Origin: CALMKX01 sp036274895 | Lineage (GTDB): Bacteria > Acidobacteriota > Thermoanaerobaculia > Multivoradales > SZUA-115 | NCBI GenBank assembly: GCA_036274895.1 | Contig: DASUEU010000056.1 | Coordinates: forward strand, 16,031 to 80,030 | Length of the DNA: 64,000 nucleotides | Reading direction: 5' to 3' | Shown: positions 16,910 through 25,878 of the stretch, one piece after another | Position numbering within the stretch: the first letter of the stretch is position 1 | How the letters are laid out: every line of letters starts with the position of its first letter | Made by a program: the position numbers and the translations under genes | The notes under the pieces: generated by a model | What the model was told of the DNA's origin: nothing | The model's input: only the letters and a program-made list of their open reading frames with translations | Database searches by the model: none

Positions 16910-17105
16910 TCCTCGTTCCCACGCTCGGCGTGGGAAGGCAGGCCGCGAGGGGCTGAAGCCCCACGCTACGTAGACACGTCCCTCCGGGACCAGGGAGAGC
17001 CATCCCCCGTCGCGAAGCGACGTGGTTACGTAGCGTGGGGCTTCCAGCCCCTCGCGGCGTGCGGGAGCAGCCGGAGGCCACCGAGCGTGGGAACCAGGGA
17101 AAGGC
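16910..17105. repeat. Dispersed palindromic repeat between permease and S9 genes
   Basis: Outer arms GTTCCCACGCTCGG (near 16915) and CCGAGCGTGGGAAC (near 17082) are inverted. Inside, GAGGGGCTGAAGCCCCACG and its inverted partner GTGGGGCTTCCAGCCCCTC flank CTACGTAG-type cores. Related modules (CACGTCCC(T)CGGGAC, CACGCTA) occur at 53885-54062. It is a MITE-like or REP-type element and stays open in the frame of the downstream peptidase. Confidence 0.7.
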
Positions 17106-17167
17106 CGGCTTCCTCCGGAACCCCTCTCCCGGACGGGAGGCAGGGGAGGGTCGGAAGAGGGGCAGGG

Positions 17168-19093
17168 GTGAGGGTCCCCCTCGACCTCTACCTCGAGCAA
17201 CCCCGCATCCGCGAGGCCGTGCTCTCCCCGGCCGGAGACCGTGTCGCCGCCCTGCTGCGCGAGCCCCGGGGCGTGAGCGTGTGGGTGATCGACCTCGCCG
17301 CCGGCGGGCGGCGGGAGAAGCGCTTCGAGAGCCGCATGGTCGAGCGGCTCCACTGGTCCGCGGACGGTGAGGGGCTGGTGCTCGAGACCGTGGACCGCCT
17401 GGCCTTCCTCCCCCTCGCCGGCGGCCGGCCGACCCTGTTCCTGCACCTCGATCCGCTGCGCGAGCAGCGCTTCTCGGGAATCGACCTGACCCATCCCCGT
17501 CACGTGCTGGTGAGCGAGAAGGAAGCCGAGGGACGGTTCCGCCTGCTGCGGGTGGGGGTGGACGGCGGCACGGAGGTGGTCTTCGCGGGGGACCAGCCCA
17601 TCCGCCGCTTCGTCCTGGACCGCGAGGGGCGCCTGCGGGTGCTCCTGCGCGCGGCCGAGGCCGCGGGCGGCCGCCCCGAGCTGGTGGTCGAGCGGGTCGA
17701 TGGCCAGGGCCGCCGCGAGGCGCTGCGCTGCGACGCCCTCGACGCCTGCGAGCCCCTGGCCGTGGACGGCTCGGGCCGGGTGCTGGTACGCGCCCGCCTC
17801 GATGGCGACTTGCTGCGGCTGTGGGCCGTCGACCCCGCGACCGGCGCCCGCGAGCCCCTGACGGCGGACCCCGAAGGCTTCGCCGACCTGCGCACGGTCG
17901 AGCTCGACGCGCAGAGCGGCCGGCCGCTCGCCGCCGTCTACGACACTGACCGCCGCCGGATCTACGGCCTCGACGCCGAGGTCGAAGGCCACCTCGCTCC
18001 CCTGCGCCGCCGCTTCGGGGAGGCTAGCCTCGACCTCCAGGGCCGGGCGGGCGGGCCTTTCTGGTTGCTGCTCGAGGCCGGCCCCCGGCTCCAGCACCCC
18101 CGCTACCACCTCTACCACCCCGCCGCAAAGAGGCTGGTACCTTTTCTCGAGGCCGAGCGCGCCAGCGTGCCGATGCTGCCGGAGGGCCGGCTGGTGGCAC
18201 CGCGGGCCGTATCCTGGCGGGCCAGCGACGGCATGCTGCTCCACGGCTGGCTCACCACTCCGGCCGGCGTGGACCCGCGCACGGTGCCGCTGGTGGTACG
18301 GGTGCACGGCGGGCCGTGGAACCACGTGCGCTCGGGCTGGAGCGCCCTGACCCAGCTGCTGGTGGAGCGCGGCTACGCGGTCTTCGAGCCGAACTTCCGC
18401 GCCTCGACCGGCTACGGCCTGGCCTACACCACAGCAGCCAAGGGAGACTTCGGCAACGGCCGGGTGCAGGGGGACATCCTCGACGGCCTCGACGCCCTGC
18501 ACGCCCAGGGCATCGGGGATCCGCAGCGCGTGGCGATCGTCGGCCACTCCTTCGGCGGCTTCTCCACCCTGGGCGGCCTGGCGTTCACCCCCAAGCGGTT
18601 CCGCGCGGGGGTCGCCTCGGCGCCGTCGATCGACCTGCTGCGCACCCTTTCCGACCTCGACGAGGAGGAGCTGCAGGGCAATGGGCTGCCGCTCAAGCGG
18701 GTGGTCGAGCAGCTGATCGCCTTCGAGGATCCGCGGGTGGCCACCGAGCTGCGCCGCAAGTCCCCCGAGGCCCACCTGGCCGCGACCGAGCGCCCGCTGC
18801 TGATCTTCGCCGGCGGCCAGGACGAGAGGGTGGACGTCGTGGACGTGCAGCACTACGCCCAGGCCCTCCACGACCTCGGCCGGGACGTCACCCTGGTGGT
18901 CGACGAGACCCAAGGCCACAACTTCGAGACCCGCCTCGCGATGCGTGCCTACCTCACCCTGACCGAGCGGTTCCTCGGCAAGCACCTGGGCGTGGCGATG
19001 GAGCAAGAGGAAGACCCGGAGGTCGAGACCTACCTGCGAGGCGTGGTGCGGCTGGGGGGCGGGTGGATTGCCACCTCAGACGAAGCGCCCTAG
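17168..19093 (+). CDS. S9 prolyl-oligopeptidase-family peptidase
   Basis: A 641-residue serine peptidase: an N-terminal propeller-like region (PRIREAVLSPAGDRVAALL and later blades) and a C-terminal alpha/beta-hydrolase domain. Catalytic Ser is in GHSFGGFS, Asp in GGQDERVD, His in QGHNFET. No signal peptide is seen from GTG 17168. The frame is open back to a GTG at 16871 that overlaps the permease TGA (GTGA) and would give a hydrophobic start (VVWVVVLEL), but that N-terminus runs through the inserted repeat. Which start is used is unresolved. It is the last gene of the GntR-ABC operon. Confidence 0.85.
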   Translation: MRVPLDLYLEQPRIREAVLSPAGDRVAALLREPRGVSVWVIDLAAGGRREKRFESRMVERLHWSADGEGLVLETVDRLAFLPLAGGRPTLFLHLDPLREQRFSGIDLTHPRHVLVSEKEAEGRFRLLRVGVDGGTEVVFAGDQPIRRFVLDREGRLRVLLRAAEAAGGRPELVVERVDGQGRREALRCDALDACEPLAVDGSGRVLVRARLDGDLLRLWAVDPATGAREPLTADPEGFADLRTVELDAQSGRPLAAVYDTDRRRIYGLDAEVEGHLAPLRRRFGEASLDLQGRAGGPFWLLLEAGPRLQHPRYHLYHPAAKRLVPFLEAERASVPMLPEGRLVAPRAVSWRASDGMLLHGWLTTPAGVDPRTVPLVVRVHGGPWNHVRSGWSALTQLLVERGYAVFEPNFRASTGYGLAYTTAAKGDFGNGRVQGDILDGLDALHAQGIGDPQRVAIVGHSFGGFSTLGGLAFTPKRFRAGVASAPSIDLLRTLSDLDEEELQGNGLPLKRVVEQLIAFEDPRVATELRRKSPEAHLAATERPLLIFAGGQDERVDVVDVQHYAQALHDLGRDVTLVVDETQGHNFETRLAMRAYLTLTERFLGKHLGVAMEQEEDPEVETYLRGVVRLGGGWIATSDEAP

Positions 19094-19213
19094 CTGAGCA
19101 GGCTGGGTCAGGCTCGCCCGCGAGAGGTGACCCAGCTCCTCCACCCCCGCCGCCAAGAGCTGGGTTTCGGTGCGCTCGAGCCAGCCTACGGGCCTCCCCA
19201 GTAGCCGCGTCCC
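19094..19213. repeat. REP-like intergenic repeats
   Basis: Between convergent genes lie GGCTGGGTCAGGCTCGC, GTGACCCAGCTC, GAGCTGGGTTTCGGTGCGC and GAGCCAGCCTACGG, imperfect copies of the AACCCAGCCTACG palindrome seen at 9804-9845. They may form terminator-like stems for both genes. Confidence 0.55.
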
Positions 19214-20908
19214 TCACTCCACCCGCTTCGCCGGCACGTCGCGCCCGGCCTGGTGTAGCACCAGGCCGGAAGCCTTGCCGTCCGCAGGACGCTCGAAGGT
19301 GATCCGCACGTCGGCCACCTTGAGGAAGAACTCCAGCTCGCTCTGGGCGAAGAGCTCGGCCTTGGACTGGCCGGTGGGCTGGACGAAGAGCTGATCGCCT
19401 TCGCGGGTGACCACCAGGTTGAAGCCGGGTGCCAGCTCGTAGCTGCCGGCGTAGACGTCGAAGAGGGCCGAGTCCACCTTCACGGCCTGGCGCTCGCTGG
19501 GCAGCGGCTCGTCGGTGCGCACGCCGTAGCCGTCCACCCCCATGCTGGCGAGGAAGTCGAGACCGATCACTTTCCCCGTGGCATCTCGCCGGAAGCGCAG
19601 TCGGGCGGCGCTGTCGCGGAAGAACAGCTCGTCCTTCGCCGAAGCCGCGATCTCCGCCTTCGCACCGCCGTTGCGTTGCGAGTAGAGCTTGCCGTTCTCG
19701 TGGGTGATGGCGCGCGTGGTCGCGGCGTCGAAGCGGTAGACCGCCACGTACTCGTCGAGCACCTTCGGGTCGAGCGCCAGGGCCGGCCGCTCCTCGAAGG
19801 CCGCGCCGATGGCCTTGGCCGCGATGCCCAGCCCCAGATCCTCGGGGCTGCGCTCCGCCCCGGGGTTGTTCGACAGGATCGCCACGTAGAGCTTCTCCTC
19901 CGGCACCCGCACCACGTGGCTGGAGAAGCCGAAGATGTCGCCGCCGTGCTCGATCACCTTGCGATCGCCGTATTCGAAAGTATTCCAACCGTAAGCGTAG
20001 TGGGCGTTGGCGCCGGAGTTGAGTTTGATCGGCGTGAACATCCGCTCCAAAGTCCGTGGACGCAGCAGACGGCCGGAGGCCAGGCCCTGCTCCCACCGCC
20101 ACAGGTCGTCCACGGTCGAGAACAACGCTCCGGCCGAGTAGGGTTGCGTCATGCTGAGGTAGGCGGCCCGGCGAAAACCGTTCTCATCCCGGCCATAGCC
20201 TTCCGCCCGGCCGGGAATGACCTCGGACTGGCTGCCGTAGCGCGAGCGCTTCATGCCGAGGGGCGCGAAGATCTCCCCTTCGACGAACTCCTCGTAGGTC
20301 TTGCCAGAAACCTTTTCGATCACGGCGCCGAGGAGGATGTAGGCCGAGTTGTTGTAGGCCCAGCGCTCGCCAGGCTGGAACTCCAGCGGCTTGTCCTTGA
20401 ACAGGCCGATGAGCTGCTCGAGGGTGATGTCCTCGCGCACGCGGGGAATCCACTCCGGCAGGCCGGTGTAGCTGGGGATGCCGGAGACGTGCGTCAACAG
20501 GTGATCGATGGTGATCTTGGCGCCGTGGGTGGGATAGTCGGGGAGGTGCTTCGTCACCTCGTCCTCTACGGAGAGCAGGCCCCGCTCCTCCAGCATCAGG
20601 ATGGCCGCCGCCGTGAACTGCTTGGTCACCGAGCCGATCTCGAAGACCATGTCCGGCTGGATCGGCACCCCCAGCTCCAGCTCGGCCAGGCCGTAGCCCT
20701 TGCGCAGCAGCACCTCACCGTCCCGCACCACCAGGGCCGCCGCGCCGGGACCATCCGCGGGGTAGTTGGCGGCGAGCGCCGCGTCCGCATACCGCACCAG
20801 CTCATCGTTCGAAGGCGGCGCCGCCACGGCGGAGACCGCCGCCAGCGCCAGCATCAGCAAAGAGGCTCCGAGGATCCGCATCCCCGGGCCGGGGTTCCGA
20901 GGGTTCAT
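19214..20908 (-). CDS. Exported beta-lactamase-family (S12) serine hydrolase
   Basis: A 564-residue protein with a signal peptide (ILGASLLMLALAAVSAVAA) and a class C beta-lactamase/D-Ala-D-Ala-peptidase-fold domain. The SxxK motif is SVTK (Ser about 93), the YxN motif is YNN (about 185), and HGGDIFG takes the place of the KTG/HxG motif. The C-terminal 150 residues (SYELAPGFNLVVTREGDQLF) are a DUF3471-type lipocalin-like domain. AAAGGAG lies 9 bp before the ATG at 20908. It is probably a periplasmic esterase or peptidase rather than a resistance enzyme. Confidence 0.85.
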   Translation of the reverse strand: MNPRNPGPGMRILGASLLMLALAAVSAVAAPPSNDELVRYADAALAANYPADGPGAAALVVRDGEVLLRKGYGLAELELGVPIQPDMVFEIGSVTKQFTAAAILMLEERGLLSVEDEVTKHLPDYPTHGAKITIDHLLTHVSGIPSYTGLPEWIPRVREDITLEQLIGLFKDKPLEFQPGERWAYNNSAYILLGAVIEKVSGKTYEEFVEGEIFAPLGMKRSRYGSQSEVIPGRAEGYGRDENGFRRAAYLSMTQPYSAGALFSTVDDLWRWEQGLASGRLLRPRTLERMFTPIKLNSGANAHYAYGWNTFEYGDRKVIEHGGDIFGFSSHVVRVPEEKLYVAILSNNPGAERSPEDLGLGIAAKAIGAAFEERPALALDPKVLDEYVAVYRFDAATTRAITHENGKLYSQRNGGAKAEIAASAKDELFFRDSAARLRFRRDATGKVIGLDFLASMGVDGYGVRTDEPLPSERQAVKVDSALFDVYAGSYELAPGFNLVVTREGDQLFVQPTGQSKAELFAQSELEFFLKVADVRITFERPADGKASGLVLHQAGRDVPAKRVE

Positions 20909-20992
20909 GGGTGGACTCCTTTCATCCACCCACCGATACGGCGGCGGGGCGAGGGGGTTAACAGGGGAACAGCCGGGCCAGCTCGATCTCGA

Positions 20993-22885
20993 TCATGCTC
21001 CCCCCTCCCCCACCGCCTCGACCACGATCCCGGTCCGCTCGGTGAACCAGCGGCGGGGATGGAGGAGGATCCAGTCGCGGTCCTTGCGGTCGAGCTCCAG
21101 GCCCAGGGCCCAGCGGCCGTATTGGGCGAGCAGTTGGCCCCGTTTGCCGCCGGGCTCGAGGCGCAGGCGGGCGTCCAGGCCGAGCTTGCCACCGCGGACG
21201 TGGAGGGTCTCGAGATCCAGCCGCTGGCGGGCCACCGAGAGGCGGGCCGTGCCCTCGACCTTGTCGACGGTGAGGGCCTTCGCCACGAAGAGCGGCCACG
21301 ATCGCCGCTCGGTCAAGAGGTCGACCAGGGGGCCGGAGTCGCGCAGGCGGACGCGGACGCCGGCTTCGAGGTAAGGCGTGGCCCGGGGCGTGACGGTCCC
21401 CCTCTCGATGGTGAAGGTGCCCCACCAGCCCCGGCTGGGCCGGGCACCTCCCGAGACCGTCACCCCCGCGAGCCGCACGGTGGTGCCGTCCAGCCCGAAA
21501 CGGCGGGCGGGTAGGTCGGCGCTCGAGACCACGGTCGCGATCTCGAGGTCGCCGGCGAGGCGCAGCCTCTCGAAGGCGAGCACCGCCCGCGGCGCCGAGA
21601 TGCGCAGCGAGCCCGTGCCCTGGCGGCCGTCCGGGCTCTCGAAACGCGCGGCGACCTCGGCGCGACCGCTCAGGATCGCGAGACCCAGCCGGGCCGGCAG
21701 GTGGACGTTGTAGGTGCGCAGGTCCGCCACCTCGCCGGCCGGGAAGTCCACCCACACGCCGCCCAGCCGGAGGGCGCCGTCCAGCCGCCGGTCGGTGGTG
21801 GCCAGCCTGACGGAAAGCTCTTTGCCCACCAGGTAGGGGTCGGCCTCGCCCTCGCGTCGCACGGCGAAGCTCGGCAGCCGGGCCGCCAGCTCCAGGCCGG
21901 CCGCCCCTTCGGGCACGCTCCAGACGAGGCTGCCGGCGCCCGTGGCGTGGTAGCCCAGCACCCACACGTCGAGGGGGCGCGGCATCAGCTCGAAGGAGCT
22001 GCCGGGCCGCATCTCTCCGGCCTCGAGCCCGGCCGCGAGGCGAAACGGCCCTTCACCGCCCCGCAAGCGCAGCCACTCGACGCTGCCCAGCCAGGGGTCG
22101 AGGATGGAGAGATCGGCCAGGCCGCCGTCGAGCGTGACCCGGCCGCTGGTGTGGGGAGCGAGCTGCCAGCCCCGCTCGTCGCGGTAGCGATAGGGCGTCA
22201 GCGCCACGTCCAGCCGGCCGCCCAGGGCATCGGCCGCCAGCCGGTCGCCAACGTGGACCTGGCCTTCCTCGACGACCAGGGTCGAGGGGAAGACCTCGGC
22301 CGTCTCGCCGAGCCGCACGCGGAAGCCGCCGCTCGCCGACAGGCGGCCGGTGAGGCGAACGACGTCCAGCCAGATCTCCCGCACCCCCGTGAAGGAGACG
22401 TCGGCGAGCTCGACCTCGAAGCGTCGCCGCGCCTCGGTTCCTCTCGGCACCACCTCGATCTCCGGCAGCGAGGGCAGCGCGGCCTCGACCTCCGGGGGCC
22501 GCGGCGGCTGGTCGCGCCGGGTGAGGCGCAAGTCGATACCGTCGCCGCGGGCCCCGGAGAGCACGAGCCGCCGCCCGAGCAGCGCGGGCAGGGAGATCCA
22601 GCCACTCGCCCGGTCGGCGTGGAGCCACCAGTCCAGCCGCGGGGTCTGCCCCCGCAGCTCGAGCTGGGTGGCCCGCCAGAAGCCGGGAAAGGGGCTGAAG
22701 AGGCACTCGGCGGTGATGCGGGTCTTGCGGTGGGGTGCCCGGACCAACCGGGCGAAGCTCTCGGAACGCAGGTAGGCGTTGGCCGCCACCAGGTAGAGAC
22801 CCTCGAGGAGCAGGGCGCCCGCCAGGACCAGGCCGAGGACCCGGACCAGGCGCCGCCCGCGGCGCGGAAGCTGGGGTTCGCTCAT
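20993..22885 (-). CDS. AsmA/YhdP-like membrane-anchored protein
   Basis: A 630-residue protein with a short basic N-terminus, one transmembrane segment (VLGLVLAGALLLEGLYLVAA, about 16-36) and a long periplasmic beta-rich region of repeated strands (LRGQTPRLDWWLHADRASGW; LVLSGARGDGIDLRL; LDLETLHVRGGKLGLDARL). This arrangement resembles AsmA-like repeating beta-groove proteins that carry lipid to the outer membrane. No conserved motif proves it. It lies 84 bp upstream of the serine hydrolase gene in the same direction. Confidence 0.5.
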   Translation of the reverse strand: MSEPQLPRRGRRLVRVLGLVLAGALLLEGLYLVAANAYLRSESFARLVRAPHRKTRITAECLFSPFPGFWRATQLELRGQTPRLDWWLHADRASGWISLPALLGRRLVLSGARGDGIDLRLTRRDQPPRPPEVEAALPSLPEIEVVPRGTEARRRFEVELADVSFTGVREIWLDVVRLTGRLSASGGFRVRLGETAEVFPSTLVVEEGQVHVGDRLAADALGGRLDVALTPYRYRDERGWQLAPHTSGRVTLDGGLADLSILDPWLGSVEWLRLRGGEGPFRLAAGLEAGEMRPGSSFELMPRPLDVWVLGYHATGAGSLVWSVPEGAAGLELAARLPSFAVRREGEADPYLVGKELSVRLATTDRRLDGALRLGGVWVDFPAGEVADLRTYNVHLPARLGLAILSGRAEVAARFESPDGRQGTGSLRISAPRAVLAFERLRLAGDLEIATVVSSADLPARRFGLDGTTVRLAGVTVSGGARPSRGWWGTFTIERGTVTPRATPYLEAGVRVRLRDSGPLVDLLTERRSWPLFVAKALTVDKVEGTARLSVARQRLDLETLHVRGGKLGLDARLRLEPGGKRGQLLAQYGRWALGLELDRKDRDWILLHPRRWFTERTGIVVEAVGEGGA

Positions 22886-23111
22886 GGAGTCGAAAGCAGA
22901 GGCATTCTACGTCCCGCTCGCCGGCAGCGCGCGGGGCGCCGCCCCGCCATGACGAGCAAAAACGTCGCTATCTAACAGTAGTTACGTTCATGCAGTCTTG
23001 AGTCCGTTACACTGACCTGCTACCCTGAATCAGCGTTTCTGTTGGGCAGCGTCGAAGTTGGCGACTCCGGGCTCCGGGAATGGCTCTCGGTGCTCTTTCG
23101 AGGAGGTTCTC

Positions 23112-23924
23112 ATGAGGCACAAGGTCTCGCTTCTCGTCGTGGCTCTCGCTCTGCTGACCGCGCCCGTGCTCACTGCCGACACCGTGATCACCCGGGGCAT
23201 CGACGCCTTCACCACTCCGGCGGACGGCAGCACCTTCGTCAGCTTCGCCAACAACCCCCTGCCGGCGGGGTTCTTCTGTGAAGGCTCGGCGCCGTTCACC
23301 GGCACCGTCGCCTTGAAGGGCAAGGCGATCGCCACCGACTCGAAGAAGCTCCCCGCCTTCGACACCGTCGTCGAGCGGCTCGACGACGCCGCCTTCAACG
23401 AGCAGGGCGTGGCCCTGACCCGCGTCCGCCTGAGCGCTCTGTCGCTGGTCGGCACGGCCCCGGTCCAGACCTCCTGCGGCAAGTATCGCGTGGTGGCCGG
23501 CCTCAACGGCCAGCAGCGCGAGACCGTGATGCGCATCACCCGCGAGAACGAGCTGGGCGGCACCTACGTCTCCCCGCTGGCGGTGGACACCAAGGTCATC
23601 TTCGTGCCGATCCAGGGCAACACCTCGCCCCGGCGCACGGTCAGCGTCAGCATCAACTTCCCCAGCCACGCCCCGACCCCGTGGGCTTTGGCGCGCGCCC
23701 CCGAGGGGGCCCTGCAGCGGCCGTTCCTGATCGACACCAACGGTGACGGTCACCCCGAGACCTCGGTCAACGGTTCCGGCAACTTCCTCCCCGGTGTCCG
23801 CCACACCGGCAGCGGCATCCGGGCGGGTGCCGGTGGCACCTACATCTGCCACGACAGCGGCACGGGCGAGGAACACTGCTACTGGTCCTCGTGCGGCGGC
23901 GACTACATCTGCCTCGAGCCCTGA
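23112..23924 (+). CDS. Secreted Cys-containing protein of unknown function
   Basis: A 270-residue exported protein with a signal peptide (VSLLVVALALLTAPVLTA) and a beta-rich mature part. AGGAGG lies 5 bp before the ATG. The C-terminus is Gly/Cys-rich (YICHDSGTGEEHCYW, then CGGDYIC), with four Cys that may pair. A Ca-binding-like DTNGDGHPE lies before it. A clear terminator follows. No family recognised. Confidence 0.65.
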   Translation: MRHKVSLLVVALALLTAPVLTADTVITRGIDAFTTPADGSTFVSFANNPLPAGFFCEGSAPFTGTVALKGKAIATDSKKLPAFDTVVERLDDAAFNEQGVALTRVRLSALSLVGTAPVQTSCGKYRVVAGLNGQQRETVMRITRENELGGTYVSPLAVDTKVIFVPIQGNTSPRRTVSVSINFPSHAPTPWALARAPEGALQRPFLIDTNGDGHPETSVNGSGNFLPGVRHTGSGIRAGAGGTYICHDSGTGEEHCYWSSCGGDYICLEP

Positions 23925-23931
23925 GCGAAGA

Positions 23932-23960
23932 GGGCGGCCACGGGGGGGCCGCCCCTTTTT
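23932..23960 (+). terminator. Intrinsic terminator
   Basis: GGGCGGCC pairs with GGCCGCCC across a short G-rich loop and is followed by CTTTTT, 8 bp after the stop of the secreted protein. The first part (GCGAAGAGGGCGGCCACGGG) recurs at 24119-24138 next to no gene end, so the terminator is also part of a dispersed repeat. Confidence 0.75.
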
Positions 23961-23962
23961 AC

Positions 23963-24075
23963 GTCATCCCGACCGGAGCCTGCTCAGCAGGCGTAGCGGA
24001 GGGATCTCTTCCTCGCGGCACCACTCCCAGGGAGATCCCTCGGCTACGGGCCTTCGGCCCTTCGCTCGGGATGAC
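23963..24075. repeat. MITE-like inverted repeat (GTCATCCCGA)
   Basis: GTCATCCCGA at 23963-23972 and TCGGGATGAC at 24066-24075 are exact inverted ends of a 113-bp element. Internal GAGGGATCTC and GAGATCCCTC also pair. A second hairpin (GGGGCAGGC...GCCTGCCCC) and the repeated GCGAAGAGGGCGG module follow up to 24148. No coding. Confidence 0.65.
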
Positions 24076-24148
24076 GGCGGGGTGGTAGGGGCAGGCCCCC
24101 GTGCCTGCCCCATCCCCGGCGAAGAGGGCGGCCACGGGGGGTCCGCTC

Positions 24149-25873
24149 CTATCTGAGCACCACCTTCTTCGACACCTTCCCCGCCTTGATGCTGTCGTAG
24201 GTGACCGTTACCTCCCCTTCCCCCTGCACCAGGAAGAAGAGTTGGCGGGTGCTGAAGCCGTCGACGCCGGGCACCATCAGGCGCTCGGGGCGGTGCTCCT
24301 GGACCTCGATCTTGTCGAGGTAGGGATCGTTCACCAGGCCGCTTGCGATCACCTTGGCGCCGCTGACCGTGGCCACGTCCTGGCGGTGCAGCTTGTTGTT
24401 CACGGCCACGGCGGTCATCGACGGGATGGCTCGCTCGTTGAGCACCGGCACGGTGATCTTCCACAGCCGGTCTCCGGCCTTCTCCACCTTCACCTCGCCG
24501 ATCGCGAGCTTCGGCAGGTGATGGGCGTGGAAGAGCACGAAGGCGTTGCTGCGGTGCGTCTCGTCCTCCACCGCCCAGCTCTCGGGCACGCGGCCGACGT
24601 CGCGCTTGAAGCCGCCGACCTCGATGGCTCCGTACTGCGGATGATCGTAAGGCTTCCAGTCCACCCACTGCCGGCCGTGGGTGAGCAGGTCGTTGAACTT
24701 CAACATCTCCTCGTCACTCACTTCGCCGTCCTTGTCGAAGTCCGCCGGCGGGTTGTACATCTCGTTGGTGAAGGCGAGGGCGCCCATCAAGCTGTAAAAG
24801 TGATCGGTGGTGCCGCCGTGGACGGTGTAGAGATCCTTCCAGGAGATCAGGTAGCGGTAGCCGGGCAGCAGCTTCTCACCTTCCTTGGCGATCAGGTCAT
24901 AGGCCTTCAAGTCCTGCGGCGGGTAGGCCGGATCGGCCTTGGCGCCGGGGCCACGCAGGATCATCTGGCCGTTGTTGTGGTAGCTCTGCACGGCCGCCAG
25001 GTTGGGATGGGCCAGGGCCCAGGTGGCGATGGCGCGGGTCTCGGGGATCGACAGGGGATAGTCCCCGGCGCCTGGCTGCACGTAGCGTGGCTCCCAAGAG
25101 AAGCCCCAGGTGCGGTTGGGGTCGACGTAGCCGATGGTGTCCTCGTTGACCCGGCCGTCGCCGTCGTTGTCGAAGCCCTCGTTGGGCAGCCGGATCCAAT
25201 CGCCCAGCTCGCCCGGTTCCAGGCGCACCAGCAGGCGCGAGTCCTTGGGATCGAGCTTGTGGGTGCCCTGGCCGAGGGGGACCCGCTTGCGCATGGTGGT
25301 GATGTGGCCGTCGCCGTCGAGGTCGTCGAAGCCGTCCTCGTCGGCGAGGCCGTCGCGGTCGTCATCCACGGGAACCATCACGGTGCGAGGGAAGTCAGCG
25401 TCGGAAGGTCCCCGGAACCACAGGCTCCGGCCGTCCGGATTGACCACCGGGAGCACGTAGAAGACCGCGCGGTCGAGCAGCTCGGTGACCCGCTCGAGCT
25501 TGCCGTAGCTTCCGAGCAGGTAGTCCACGGTGTAGAGCGCGGCCTCGGCCCCCTGCACCTCGTTGGCGTGGGTGTTGCCGTCGATGTACATGGCCGGCTT
25601 GGCAAGCTCGGGCCCGGTGGCCGGGTTGGTGATCGTGATCATCCACAGGTCCCGGCCCTCCCCGCTCTTGCCGATGCTCTCGAGACGGGTCCAGCGCGGA
25701 TAGGCGGCGGCGTAGCCCTTCAGGAGATCGACGATCTCCTCGTAGGTGTGCAGCCGGTTGAAGCTCGCCGCCGGCGGCTTGCCCTGCGGCGCGATCGGCG
25801 CGGCGAACGAAGGGGACGCGGCCGCCAGGAGCCCCAGGGCCGCGAGGACGATTCGAGTCGTGATCGGTCGCAT
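24149..25873 (-). CDS. Secreted M14 zinc carboxypeptidase
   Basis: A 574-residue exported metallocarboxypeptidase. A signal peptide (IVLAALGLLAAASPSFA) is followed by the M14 domain: zinc ligands His and Glu in GNTHANE (HxxE), the third ligand His in VQSYHNNG, and the catalytic Glu in AFTNEMY. An Asp-rich insert (DDDRDGLADEDGFDDLDGDG) looks Ca-binding. A C-terminal beta domain (GDRLWKITVPVLNE) follows. The ATG at 25873 is 5 nt after the stop of the upstream paralogue; the pair is one operon. Confidence 0.88.
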   Translation of the reverse strand: MRPITTRIVLAALGLLAAASPSFAAPIAPQGKPPAASFNRLHTYEEIVDLLKGYAAAYPRWTRLESIGKSGEGRDLWMITITNPATGPELAKPAMYIDGNTHANEVQGAEAALYTVDYLLGSYGKLERVTELLDRAVFYVLPVVNPDGRSLWFRGPSDADFPRTVMVPVDDDRDGLADEDGFDDLDGDGHITTMRKRVPLGQGTHKLDPKDSRLLVRLEPGELGDWIRLPNEGFDNDGDGRVNEDTIGYVDPNRTWGFSWEPRYVQPGAGDYPLSIPETRAIATWALAHPNLAAVQSYHNNGQMILRGPGAKADPAYPPQDLKAYDLIAKEGEKLLPGYRYLISWKDLYTVHGGTTDHFYSLMGALAFTNEMYNPPADFDKDGEVSDEEMLKFNDLLTHGRQWVDWKPYDHPQYGAIEVGGFKRDVGRVPESWAVEDETHRSNAFVLFHAHHLPKLAIGEVKVEKAGDRLWKITVPVLNERAIPSMTAVAVNNKLHRQDVATVSGAKVIASGLVNDPYLDKIEVQEHRPERLMVPGVDGFSTRQLFFLVQGEGEVTVTYDSIKAGKVSKKVVLR

Positions 25874-25878
25874 GGCGG

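Noticed and set aside
16352..19006. 884-codon minus-strand open frame
   Set aside because: Antisense of the permease and S9 peptidase genes, low in hydrophobic and motif content; typical shadow ORF in high-GC DNA.
19214..20908. Antibiotic-resistance class C beta-lactamase
   Set aside because: KTG is replaced and an extra DUF3471-like domain is present, as in S12 esterases/peptidases.
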